Assembly: GCA_963775975.1 (NCBI GenBank)
Contig: CAVZKX010000001.1
Coordinates: 124,001-188,000, forward strand
Direction of reading: 5' to 3'
Source of the DNA: JANXQG01 sp963775975
GTDB lineage: Bacteria > Planctomycetota > Planctomycetia > Pirellulales > Thermoguttaceae
Length of the DNA stretch: 64,000 bases
The position numbers and the translations under genes were made by a program. Below the pieces are notes generated by a model that saw only the letters and a list, made by a program, of their open reading frames with translations, was not told the origin of the DNA and made no database searches. Below, piece by piece: positions 17,654 to 28,672 of the stretch. Position 1 is the stretch's first letter, and every line of letters starts with the position of its first letter.

Positions 17654-18375
17654 TTGATGCCTTTCATGGGCGACCAGCGATGGTCCCACGCACGGCCACG
17701 CCAGGGGGTAGCGAAAGAGTGAGCGAGCGCGGAGCCACCGAGCCGGGAAATGCCGCCGAAAGAAAACCGAGTTGGAAGAAGTCGCCGGCAAGCGGCCCGA
17801 TCATGGTCCGCTAGGCTTTCAAGCCGTATTTATTGCCGACGGTCGCGCTGCCTCGTAATGGAATTACATGTGCATAGAGGTGTCAACTGACTGCCCGACA
17901 TTATACTGACTATCGCGGGGCACTGCAATCATTTCGAGAATTCATACCTTTTCGGCGATCCGAAGTAGCTTGGCCCCCGCCGACCCCGCGTCGGTGGACG
18001 AGTGACTGGCAAGCTATGCGAACGACTCACAGGAATACGGCCCCGCGCCGGCCTTGCCGGATGGGGTCCGGAGATGTGTGTAACAATAAGGGCGTCGTGG
18101 ATTGGCGCGCGCAGGATCGCAAGGCGTGCGGATGCCGGAAGTAGTATACGTGGCGGTTCGAGATGGATCACTCGCACGTTTCGTGCCGAAAGGGCGCTAA
18201 TCGACCTGGAAACGGATACTAACGGCAGAGTTGAAATGCAACTCTGCTGCCGTCATAATGGCGGGATTCCTGAAGGGCTGGGAAAACGGAGGACGTTGGC
18301 GCGGCGGTAGCGGCCAAACATCGCTCCCTCGGGGCGGGCCCGGATGGCGGCAGTGGAGACAGGTGAGAAAGTACG
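17654..18375. other. Intergenic, no gene recognised
   Basis: About 720 bases. A small stem-loop with CAGAGTTG and CAACTCTG lies near 18226-18246. Open frames on both strands are short, Arg-rich and lack ribosome sites. Confidence 0.4.
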
Positions 18376-18669
18376 ATGCCATTGCACGATTGGACGCGCG
18401 TACCGTCGGGGTTATTCCACCATTTTCACCAGAGCTGGTCCGTCGAACTGGCGACGAGCCTAAACGCAGGAAAACTGCCCAAAGAAATGGCCGCGCTGCT
18501 GGAGCGCTCGTCCCTAAGCGAGCCCGAAGATGAACTTTCGGACAACGAAAGTTACGCCTCGCGCGCCAACCGCATTCCGCTCGAATCGACGTACCGGGCT
18601 ACATGGGACGGATCGCCCGAGGAATTCCGCGTTGCCGTGGAAACCGGCGATCTGCCAGATTTCGAGTAA
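18376..18669 (+). CDS. Short DUF4058-like protein, apparently an internal-deletion form
   Basis: 97 residues. The start MPLHDWTRVPSGLFHHFHQSW and the following LNAGKLPKEM match the N-terminus of a family of about 200-350 residues that I know as DUF4058-like. The sequence reaches the SYASRANRI segment and then jumps to a C-terminal-type stretch (PLESTYRATWDGSPEEF, VETGDLPDFE). The central part is missing, which suggests an in-frame deletion. The frame is intact and ATG 18376 has AGGTGAG upstream, so it may still be expressed. The next gene begins a few bases after its stop. Confidence 0.55.
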   Translation: MPLHDWTRVPSGLFHHFHQSWSVELATSLNAGKLPKEMAALLERSSLSEPEDELSDNESYASRANRIPLESTYRATWDGSPEEFRVAVETGDLPDFE

Positions 18670-18674
18670 GTACA

Positions 18675-21642
18675 ATGACTCAATGCCGATCCATGAAACA
18701 ATTCGTCTGGCCATTGTTGTACTGCACTGCATTAACCGCTCGCGGCGCGGACGTTCCCGGCCGCTACGCCGCGCAGGGCGAGTTAATCATCGCCCAGTTG
18801 GCTTCCGCGCCGTTCCCGCATCCCTCGCGAGCCGAGGGCCACCGATACAACGGGCAATTGTTCGCGGCCAAGGAACATTACTCCGACAACAGCGTGGCGA
18901 TATTTATCCCCAAAGGCTTCCGCGAAACGGGCAAGATTGACTTTATCGTCCACTTTCACGGTTGGACGAACCACGTCGAGCGCGTGCTGGACCATAACAA
19001 GCTCATCGAACAGTTGGCGGCCAGCGGACGCAACGCCGTGCTCGTCGTGCCACAAGGTCCGCGCGACGCGCCCGATTCCGGCGGCGGCAAGCTGGAAGAC
19101 GCCGACGGCTTCAAACGCTTCATGGCCGAAGTGGCCGACACGCTACGGCAGAAGTCCGCCTTGAAGAAGAAGGACTTTGAGATCGGGCAAATCATTCTCT
19201 CCGGGCACAGCGGCGCTTATCAGGTCATGGCGTCGATTCTGGATCGCGGCGGGCTGACCGATCATGTCCGCGAGGTGTGGCTGTTCGATGCCCTTTACGC
19301 CAAAACACCGCGATTCTTGGCCTGGATCGACCGCAAGCAGGGCCGGTTCATTGACATCTATACCGAGCACGGCGGCACCAAGGGCGAGACGGAAAAACTG
19401 ATGGCTACGCTCAAGGGCCGCCGCACAGGGTTTTTTGCGCAGAAGGAAAGCGATGCGACGATCGCCCAATTGCTGGCGAATCGGATAATTTTTCTCTTTA
19501 GCGATCTGCCGCACGACGAGGTGATACAAAAGCGCGAGGCGTTCCGTGAGTATCTTGAGACAAGCTGCCTGGAGAAGCGCGTGCCGGACCCGCCGGCCAG
19601 CCCTTGCGTCCAGCGGATCGATCTAGCCGCGCTTGCTGAGCGTTCCCGGGAATTGTCCGCGAGGGACCGGGCGCGAGTAAAGCTTTATCTGGACGGGGCG
19701 CGACGGTATGTCTTGACCCCCGAGGATGGAGCGTTTCCCGCGAAGGGGTCCGAGCATTACCGGAACATCGCGGAACGAGCACACGGCGCGGCCGTCTTGG
19801 CGGAACTTGCCGCCGATTGGCCGGATGATCTGCGTGAGAGATGCCGCCGGGAATCGGTCGAGTTTGTTATGGAGTTTACGGCCGAGTTCGCGAAGGACCA
19901 CAGTTTCGGCAACGCCTGGCAGTCATCGTGGTGGGTGGCGGAGATGGCGACGGCGGCCTGGTTCCTTTGGGACCGGCTCGACCCGCCGCTGCAAGAGGCC
20001 GTGGCGGAAATGGTCGTTTATCATGCCGACATCATCGCCGCTGAGCAGCCGGGGCACCGGGTCAATCTCGATACCGAGGCGGAAACCGTGGCCTGGAACA
20101 GCATGATCGTTTCGCTGGCCGCCAGCATGATGCCGAATCACCCTCACGCGGCGAAATGGCGGGAAGCGGTGCGGCGATACGTTTATACCATCTTCGCCAC
20201 GCCGCACGACTTAGGCGACGCCACGCCGGGCGACGACGGCCGGCCGCTGAAGGACTGGATCGCGGGCGCCAACATCCACGACGACTTCAGCCTGGAGAAC
20301 CACAACCGCTTCCACATCGACTATGAGCTGACTTGCTACCGCTTTTTGATGTACGATGCGGCCATGCACCGGCTGGGCGGAACGAACGTGCCGGCCGCGT
20401 TTCGCCATCATACTCGCGACGTTCTACAAAAAAGTCCTGCTGCCATGTACCGACGGAAGCAAGTTCATCACGTATGTCTCGGACAACGACTGGAAACGTT
20501 ATCACGCTTGGACCGAGTCGCCCGCGATTCATGGCTATGTCGCGCTGTTGGATTCGTCGCCGTTGGCGGCAGAGTTAGAGGAACAGTCGTTGCGAGAGGC
20601 TGACGCCTATTGGCGGGCGTTCCCGGAGAAGTTCAGCTACGCGAACCCCTATGTCTGCGGCAAGGCATGGACGCCGCAGATCGCTGATATCGTGCTCCTG
20701 CATTTGCTCATGCCGCCGCCGCCCGCGTCCGTTTCCGCGGCCGAGGCAGAAACAAAACTGCGTGGGGCACATGAGAAACAGGATGTCAACCTGCTGACGC
20801 AGTATTCCTGCGAGGGCAGCTTCCGCAGCTTCTACTGGGGGCCGGGCCCGACGGTTCGGCACGTTGAGCCGCGGGACGACGCCTGGATGATGCTGCCCTT
20901 GACGATCAATTACGGCATCGCCATCAACGGCAAGCCGGGGCCCGATGCAGGGGCCAAGGTCGTTTGCCGCAAGGGCGACGATTGGTTCTGGGCGATGCGG
21001 CACGACGCCCGTGGAATTGACGACGCGTTCATTTCCCTGTCGGACGAGATGGTCGTCGCGATGGCCGCGGCGCCCGCTGCCGCCTTGAAGGACGCGAGGT
21101 CGGTGGACAGCTTCGTCGGCGTGGAAAAGCCGCACAAGGAGTTCACGATTTATTTCCGTGGCGGCCAGGCGACGTTTCACTACGGGCAGAAGGCGTGGGA
21201 CCGCTCGGACAAAGCCGCCGGCCGCGAGGTCGAAAGCAATTGGGTCAACCTGGATGACCGCATGGGCTATGTCGTGCTGAATTTTCCCCCGGACCCTCTC
21301 CACATGGTCCTCCCCAAGCCGGGAGTCCGCGACACGCTCACTCTGCATCACGTCGAGAATCCCGGCCACGATCTGCGCTTCGTGACGATCGCCCTTCCGA
21401 ATCGGGACCACCGGCAAACCGAGGCGATGGCCCGGCAAGTCTTTGCGGTCCCAGTGCACCACTACGTCGTTGTAAACTGTTTGGCCGCTCCGTATCTCAT
21501 TTCCGCGAACTTCTCGAATCGGCCGGCTGAAAGCAAATTGTCCGCAGGCACGATGACGGCGGGGCCAGTGAGTACGATGCCGCACAGCGTTGGCATTCTC
21601 CGCACGAAGGATGACGGCAAGACTTGGAATCCGCTGGAGTGA
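18675..21642 (+). CDS. Secreted alpha/beta-hydrolase fused to a lyase-like C-terminal region; one frameshift
   Basis: About 988 codons. A signal peptide follows the start (MKQFVWPLLYCTALTARGA; ATG 18675 or 18693). Residues about 25-310 are an alpha/beta-hydrolase: IVHFHGW (oxyanion region), VVPQGPRDA, and a nucleophile elbow GHSGAYQ near residue 178. From about 340 the protein continues into an all-helical region (AWQSSWWVAEMATAAWFLWD, DTEAETVAWN, HNRFHIDYELTCYRF) and then a beta-rich part, which recalls heparinase/alginate-lyase-type toroid plus sandwich proteins; that match is uncertain. Frames change at about 20400, where TTT (20400-20402) probably has one base too many. It is convergent with the transglutaminase gene. 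Confidence 0.55.
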
Positions 21643-21668
21643 GCGATACCAATCGTGGCGCTGGAGTT

Positions 21669-23169
21669 CTACTTGCCGGCCGTTTTTGTCGCGACTGGTT
21701 CGATCTCCTTGACCGCCATATCGTACGAATACTTCCCGAAATAAATATTGCGTCCGCCGCACTCCACTTCGCCGCGTTGGAAATCGACGTCGTCGGAGCG
21801 GAACGATTTCTTCGGTGGCGTCAGTTCCTGGCTGTGGTCGCCGTTGGCCGCCATGCGGTACTGTTCCATGCCGCCGAAATAGAAGTCGCGCAGCTCCCGG
21901 CGCTTTTCGGGCGGAAGCGATGTGGCATAACGCGTGGCGAATATGCTTTCCCAAGGATCGACGGGCACCCAGCCATACGGCGCGAGGTAGATTTCCGCCC
22001 AATCGTGCATATCCTTGAACTTGGGGAACGTGTTCCAGCCAGACTGCCAGCGCCGGAACGCCGTTTGCGCGGCAAAGCGTGATGAAGAGCAGAGCCTCCT
22101 GGCCGCAGTCGCCGTAGCACTTCGTGCGGCAATAGTCGCTGATGTTGCGGATCGTCGAGTATTCGGTGGCGAAGCTGTACTTGATGTGTTCGCCGACCCA
22201 GTCGAAGATCAGCTTCGCCTTGCGATAGTCGTTGGTTTCATCGCCGACGATTTGCCGGGAAAGTTCGCGCAGTTCGGGCGTGAAGACGACATGCGGCCCC
22301 TCGCTCACGAACGGCCGCAATTCCGGTGATTCGCGGTCGCAAGGCTTGACGGCATCAGGCTTCATATCGAACCACACTCCATAGCGCGTGTATTCATACT
22401 CCGCCTTGAATTCGACCGCGTGCCCGGCCTCGGCGGGCCGCTCGAGATAGACGCTGCGGATCGGGCTATCGGAAGCGTCGATGCGATTGGCGGCCGGCGA
22501 AGTCGAGATCAACTTGAAGCCGGTTTGGTAAGGATAACTGCGCGGGATCGGCAGCCAGGCACGGACGGTCTCGCCCTTGGGAGCGACGCCGGCCGCGACG
22601 GTGACGGTCATGGTGCAGCGAAAGTGTTTTGGCAAGACATACGGTGTCTTCTGTTCGATGGCCGCGCTTTTGATCGCGTGGCAGCTCTCCCAATAGCGCT
22701 TTTGCAGATCGGCGGTGTCCTTGATTGGACGGCGGCGCGGGTCGAGCTCGGGATAGCGGAAGAAGAGATTGGCGACGCTTGACGACATGAATCGCTGCTC
22801 GCCGTCGATGGCGCGGATGTCGAACCGCCCTTCCTTGATCCAACGCGCGTATTCCTCCGCCGTGAGGCCGGCAACAGCCTTTTGCAACTCGGCGTAGAGC
22901 TCGGCCTTGTTGAAGGTATAGCCTTCCTTGATCCGCGCGAGCCGATCCAATTCAAACTCGAGCCTCTTGCGCTCTGCGGCGGACAGGTCCGTGGACACGA
23001 GCGCCTTCCCTAACGCGGCGGCGGCCTCCTTCAAGCGACCCTCGGATTCCAGTTTGCTAGCTCGCGCGACGGCGCCCTCTTGCGGCATGCGATCCTCTGC
23101 CATAATCGGCGCCTGGCCCAAAAACCATAGGACGACGGTCGCCAGAAAAAGCAGTACTAATTGTCTCAT
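21669..23169 (-). CDS. Secreted transglutaminase-like protein; one frameshift
   Basis: About 500 codons from ATG 23169, with a signal peptide (MRQLVLLFLATVVLWFLGQA). An N-terminal helical region and a beta-domain (AWLPIPRSYPYQT) precede the transglutaminase core. The catalytic Cys is in YGDCGQEALLF, the His in MHDWAEIYL and the Asp in WVPVDPW, so the whole triad is present. The conserved stretch between Cys and His is split near 22050-22053: one frame gives ANGVPA, and the next gives WQSGWNTFPKF before MHDW. A two-base loss or one-base gain in the GCGC there would explain this. Such proteins are periplasmic peptidases or crosslinkers of unknown substrate. Confidence 0.8.
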
Positions 23170-23334
23170 TGAATTCTTTCCGGTGGAACATGATAGCTTG
23201 CCGGGAAACATCCGCCCGACGCCTCCGATTCTGTCGTCTGTGCCGCCCGAGGTCAAGAGGTTGAAAGGTTGGAACGGCATTTTCCCGCCAAAGCCTTGCT
23301 ACAATAGACAGTCAACGATTGCACGGGCTATTTC

Positions 23335-26300
23335 ATGGAATTCTGGATCGACGTTGGCGGGACCTTTACCGATTGCATCGGCTCGTTGGACGATGGCCGC
23401 GTCGTGCGGCATAAGGTGCTCAGTTCGGGCGTTACGAAAGGAAGTGCCGCGGCCGGCTCGGGTCGAGAGCGAATTATCGATCCATTGCGATGCGCGGACC
23501 CGGCTGGATTTTGGAAAGAATACTCGCTTCGAGTGCTCGATCAGGAAGGCCGGACAGTGGGCGAGTCGCGGTTGACACATTTCGATGCCTTAAATGGCGT
23601 CCTGCAACTCGCGTCGCCATTGCCCAACGTGCCGCAGCCAGGGCAACCCTATGAATTAACGTCCGGCGAGGAATCGCCGCTCTTGGCTATTCGATACGCG
23701 CTCGGGGTCGGGCTCGAGGAGGCGCTGCCGCCGCTCGTCGTACGATTAGGGACCACGAAGGGAACGAACGCCCTGCTTACCCGCCGCGGTGCGGCGACGG
23801 CATTGGTCACAACCCGCGGCTTCGCAGATGTGCTGCGGGTCGGCTATCAAGACCGGCCAAAGCTGTTCGAGTTGGCCATCCGCAAACCGTCGGCGCTGTT
23901 TTGTGCCGTGGTGGAAATCGACGAACGAATCACTGCCGCGGGTGAAGTCTTGCGCGCTCCTATTGTTGATGCCGTGCGGCAAGCATTGCAGGAACTCAAG
24001 TTTCAAGGAATTGAGTCCCTGGCCGTTTGCCTGCTGAACAGCTACGCCAATCCGTGCCACGAAGAGCTTGTCGGGCGGATCGCCGCAGAGGTCGGCTTTC
24101 AGGAGGTCAGCCTCTCCAGCCGAGTTGCACCACTTATAAAAATCGTTCCGCGCGGCGACACGACCGTCTTGAGTGCATATCTGAATCCGGTGCTGCGGAC
24201 CTATGTCGCCCGGCTCCGCGCAGGGCTCGGCGCGGGCACGCTGCGGATTCTCAACTCGGCCGGCGGCCTGGTCGATGCCGACCACTTCGACGGCAAGGAC
24301 AGCCTCCTCTCCGGACCGGCGGGCGGGGTGGTCGGCTTTTCTCAGGTCGCCAAGGCGGCGGGCTTCGACCGCTCGATCGGCTTCGATATGGGCGGAACCA
24401 GCACCGATGTCGCCCGATACGACGGCCGTTATGAGCGCGAGTATGAGACGGAAAAGGCTGGCGTCAGAGTCGTGGCCCCAATGATGGCCATTGAAACCGT
24501 GGCCGCCGGCGGTGGATCGGTCTGCCGTTTCGACGGCGTTAAGCTCGTCGTCGGACCCGAGAGCGCGGGCGCCTCGCCCGGCCCGGCGTGCTACGGACGC
24601 GGCGGCCCGTTGGCAATCACCGACATGAACTTCTTCCAGGGCAAAATACCTGCCGAGCATTTTCCGTTTCCGTTGGATCGCGACATCGTTCATGAGAGGT
24701 TGGCGGCCCTTGTTGAAGAGATCGCCGCCTCCGCCGGCGTCCGCTACACTCCGCACGCGCTGGCCGACGGATTTCTCCGCGTGGTCAACGTCAATATGGC
24801 GCAGGCGATTCGTTCGGTATCGCTGGCCAAAGGCTACGACCCGCGCGACTACGTGCTCGTTGCTTTCGGCGCGGCCGGGGGACAACACGCGTGCGCCGTC
24901 GCCGCCGAGTTGGGAATCCGCCAGGTGTTGCTGCATCCGGATGCCGGCGTGCTGAGCTCCTACGGCATCGGCCGAGCGGACATTTCGCGCCATGCCGTCG
25001 CCAGCGTCGGCAAGCCTTACTCCGAGGCCGCGATCGCCGAATTGCGGCCGCTATTCGATCAACTGACGGATGGCCCTCAGCGCGAAGTGCTAACCGAAGG
25101 CGCGGCGAGCGAGCGTATCGAAGTTCGACGGTCATTGGACCTTCGCTACCGCGGCGTCGACGCGGCGCTAACCATTGCCGAGCCGCAAGGAACCTATGCC
25201 AAGGAATTCGCCCGGCAACATCGGCAGCTTTATGGCTACGTTCACGAAGGCCGCCCGCTGGAAATCGTAGCCGCGCGGGTCGAAGTCGTTGGCGTGGCTG
25301 GTCATGAGACGGAAGCTGCCATCGCCGTGTCATCCGCGAAAGCCGGCGCCCGATTTTACGGTGGAGGCATGGTTCAGCGACCACAGCGAGCCGACTGCGG
25401 TATTTCTGCGTCGGCAACTGCTTCCAGGCGATCGGATTATCGGGCCAGCGATCATCTGCGAGCCGACATCGACGACGGTCATCGATCCCGGCTGGCAGGG
25501 TGAGGTTTTGGGCCGCGGCGAGTTGCTGCTGTCGCAGGCGGAAGGCATTGAAGCCCGAAGCGCAAGCGAGTGGGACAGCGTCGCAGCAGGACGCGCAACC
25601 GACTCCCCGCTCGCTGGCGCGTCGGGCTTTGATGGGCCGAGGATTACCCACGCCGATCCGGTGATGTTGGAAGTCTTCAACAACCAGTTCGCCGGCATCG
25701 CGCGGCAGATGGGCATCACGCTGCGGAACACGGCCGGCAGCGTGAACGTGAAGGAGCGGCTCGATTTCAGTTGCGCGATTTTCACGACGAGCGGCGATCT
25801 GGTCGTCAATGCTCCGCATATTCCCGTACATTTGGGCGCGATGGGCGAAACGGTGCGCAACATCGTGGCCGCCAATCCGCTTATCCGGCCGGGCGACGTC
25901 TTCGTGACCAACGATCCCTATCGCGGCGGAGCGCACCTGCCCGACGTGACGGTCGTCACGCCGGTTCACGACGAAAAGAGCGGCCGTCTGCTCTTCTTCA
26001 CGGCCAGCCGGGCACATCACGCCGAGATCGGCGGGATCGTGCCGGGCTCGATGCCGCCATTCTCGCGGAATCTGGCCGAAGAGGGCGTGCTGATCGGCAA
26101 TTTCAAGCTGCTCGACCAAGGTAGGCCACGACTCGACGAACTGCGGCAACTGCTGCTCGCGCCGCCTTATCCGAGCCGCGCGGTCGAGGACAATCTGGCC
26201 GATATCGCGGCGCAAATGGCAGCCAATCGGCAGGGTGCCCGCGACTTGCTGGCGATGGTCGCGCGTTATTCGTGGCCAGTTGTCGCGGCCTACATGAACC

Positions 26301-27204
26301 ACATACAGAAAGCGGCCGAACGGAAGATGCGGCTGGCGCTAGCGAAGCTGGGTGACGGCCGTTATTCATTCTCCGACGCGATGGACGACGGCTCGCCGAT
26401 TTGCGTCGCGATAACGATCGCCGGCGACGAAGCGACGTTCGACTTCACCGGGACCGGGCCGGTCGTGCCCGGCAATCTGAACGCCACGCCGGCCATCGTC
26501 ACGGCGGCCGTGATGTACTGCCTGCGATGCCTGATCGACGAAGACATTCCGCTCAACCAGGGCGTGCTCGCACCGGTCCGGATCGTGCTGCCGGAGTCGA
26601 TGCTCAATCCGCCGCGGCGCGATCGCCCGGCCGACTGCGCGGCGGTCGTCGGCGGCAATGTGGAGACCTCGCAGCGCGTGGTCGATGTGCTCTTGGCGCG
26701 CTCGGCGTGGCGGCGGCCAGCCAGGGGACGATGAACAACCTGCTCTTCGGCGACGAGACGTTCGGCTACTACGAAACGATCTGCGGCGGCGCGGGCGCCA
26801 CGCCCAATGCCGCGGGGGCCGATGCCGTCCACACGCACATGACCAACACCCGGATCACCGATCCCGAGGTGATCGAACGCCGCTATCCGGTGCGGGTGCT
26901 GGAGTTCTCGATCCGCCGCGGCTCGGGCGGCGCGGGCGGCAATCGCGGCGGCGACGGCGTCGTTCGCCGCCTGGAATTCCTGAAGCCGCTCGTCGTTTCC
27001 ATTCTCTCGCAACGGCGCGGCCAGCGGCCGCCATTCGGCCTAGCGGGCGGATTGCCCGGCGCACACGGCAGGAATACATTATGTCGTGCCGATGGAACGG
27101 TTGAAGTTCTGCCGGCTTTGGCCCAGTTCTCGGCCGCTCCCGGCGACGTGCTCACTATCGAGACACCAGGCGGCGGCGGCTTTGGTACACCGGCGGGTGA
27201 ATAG
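23335..27204 (+). CDS. Hydantoinase/5-oxoprolinase, A and B parts fused; two frameshifts
   Basis: About 1290 codons. The HyuA part begins MEFWIDVGGTFTDCIGSL (ATP-binding, ASKHA fold) and includes GTTKGTNALL, SGPAGGVVGF, FDMGGTSTDVA and ETVAAGGGSVC. The HyuB part has ADPVMLEVFNNQFAGIA, FTTSGDLVVNAPHIPVHLGA, VFVTNDPYRGGAHLPDV and GYYETICGGAGATP. Fused enzymes of this kind hydrolyse 5-oxo-L-proline to glutamate with ATP; related ones act on hydantoins. Frame changes lie near 25355-25375 and at 26695-26696, where adding one G restores the conserved DVLLGALGVAAAS. A palindromic repeat (25546-25634) is translated between the two parts. Only cytoplasmic features are seen. Confidence 0.85.
25546..25634 (+). 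repeat. In-frame copy of the GAAGCCCGA..GCGCAAGCGAG palindrome
   Basis: The left arm begins CATTGAAGCCCGAAGCGC and the right arm ends GCGCGTCGGGCTTTGATG. Apart from a few differences it matches the perfect palindrome at 9845-9911, with a longer centre. It is read through as EARSASE ... LAGASGF between the A and B parts of the oxoprolinase. Confidence 0.8.
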
Positions 27205-27221
27205 TTCGCCGCCTGCCGGCT

Positions 27222-28559
27222 TTACTCGCTGGTCTCGCCTTCCCCCTCCGGCTGCTTCATGCGGACCAGCACTTCCTGTTGCGTTTTGTCGGCGCCGAAA
27301 TGGACGAGAGCGGTCGAGTCGTCTTGCGTGAGGTTGTAAAGGCCCGTCTCGACGACGAGTCCCTTGTCCTTGCCCGTTCCGCCGCTCACCGACCACGCCA
27401 CACGCTGGTTCTTCTTATCAACTTGCCCTGTCACCGGAAGATTGGTCTGCGTCGCCTGGTCGAAATAGTTGCCGCGGATGACACCCTGCTTGTCGACCGA
27501 GAGTTGGAAAATCATGTCGGGCGTTTTCGAACCGTCGGGCATTAGGCCGAAGACGCCGAGCGTGAGCCACTGGGCGTTTTCTGGCGGGTTTGCCGCGCCG
27601 CCGTTGGCCAAGTCCACGGCCCCCTGGTAATACTGCTGCGACGTGCCGGCGTTCTGGCCGCCGTAATAGACGTTGCCATCTTGATAGACGATGTCGTCGC
27701 CGTAGTTGTAGCCGTAGTACTGCGGCGCAGCCGATCCACGCGGCGGCGTCGGCCCAAGTGGCCGTCGTCCAGGCCGCCGTGGCCCAGTCGGCGGCCGCCC
27801 AGGCTGCCGGATGCCAGGCCCAAGGATGATTGTCGCACCAGCCGCGCGTATAAATGCCGCTGTCGGCGAACCAACCCCGTCCTGCTACGGCCGCGGAGCG
27901 GCAATAGGTGGGCGACCAGGCGCGGGTGCCGTAGCCGGCCACGCCGTGCGCGGCTGAAGCGTGAACAAAGGTATTGCCTTCCGGGCCGCTTCACGGCCGT
28001 TGCGCCGGCATCGCGACCGCCCGCCGCTGCGCCGTAGGGCGAGACCGCGGCGCCGCGCTCGCCGGCCGAAACGTGGGCGACATCCGCGCCGCCTGCGCCG
28101 CGATATACGCCCGCGGAAGCTCCGCCGGCGGCATGCATCCCGCCGTCGGTCGGCAGGCCGAGGAAGCCGTTCAATTCACCGCGATTGACCGATCCGCCGT
28201 AACCGCCGGCACGGTCGAAACCGCCGCCGGCAAAGCTGCCACGGTCGAAACTGTCGCCGCTAAAGCTGGAGCGATCGAATCCGCCGCCACCGACGCTGCC
28301 GCGGTCAAAACCTGCTCCGCCAAAGTTCCCGCCGCCGAAGCTTCCGCGATCGAAACTCGCCGCCGCCATAACTTCCACGGTCAAAACTACCGCCACCAAA
28401 GCTGCCGCCGCCGAAGCCTCCGCGGCTGAAACCGCCGCCGCCAAAACTGCCGCCGCGAAAGCCTCCGCCGCCAAAACCGCGGGCGAAGCCATCCCCTGGC
28501 ACGATCGCCAAACCGAGCGAAAAAACGAGAACTACCGAATTGAAAATGTGTCTGCTCAT
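27222..28559 (-). CDS. Gly-rich secreted protein of a planctomycete family; several frameshifts
   Basis: ATG 28559 starts a signal peptide (IFNSVVLVFSLGLAIVPGDG). A long stretch of FDRGSFGGG-type repeats follows. The middle (about 27730-27940, another frame) is Trp/Ala-rich (AAWAAADWATAAWTTATW). The last 130 residues are well defined: PPENAQWLTLGVFGL, MIFQLSVDKQGVIRGNYFD, QRVAWSVSGG, LVHFGADKTQQEVLVRM. The order Gly/Trp-rich, then YYG, then a small beta-domain matches a protein family common in Planctomycetota, of unknown function. At least three frame changes occur in the repetitive part, where sequencing errors are most likely. Confidence 0.6.
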
Positions 28560-28599
28560 GGATATCACCGTCATGTAGTTGGTTGCTGAATTTGATTTG

Positions 28600-28656
28600 T
28601 ACGTCAGGCTTTCCAGCCTGACTTTCGTCTTCGGTCAGGCTGGAAAGGCTGACGTA
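28600..28656. repeat. 57-bp palindromic repeat (TACGTCAGGCTTTCCAGCCTGAC type)
   Basis: The arms 28600-28622 and 28634-28656 are inverse complements apart from one position. The same sequence occurs inside the composite repeat at 38044-38160. It lies between two co-directional genes. Confidence 0.85.
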
Positions 28657-28672
28657 CTCGCTTACGGCCCTG

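Noticed and set aside
16832..17722. 296-codon open frame on the plus strand, opposite the PEP-CTERM gene
   Set aside because: Its Ala/Arg/Gly-rich text repeats with the same period as the gene on the other strand and has no ribosome site; it is a mirror of the repeats.
23746..24993. 415-codon minus-strand frame opposite the oxoprolinase gene
   Set aside because: The plus strand holds all HyuA motifs; the opposite frame has no recognisable domain.
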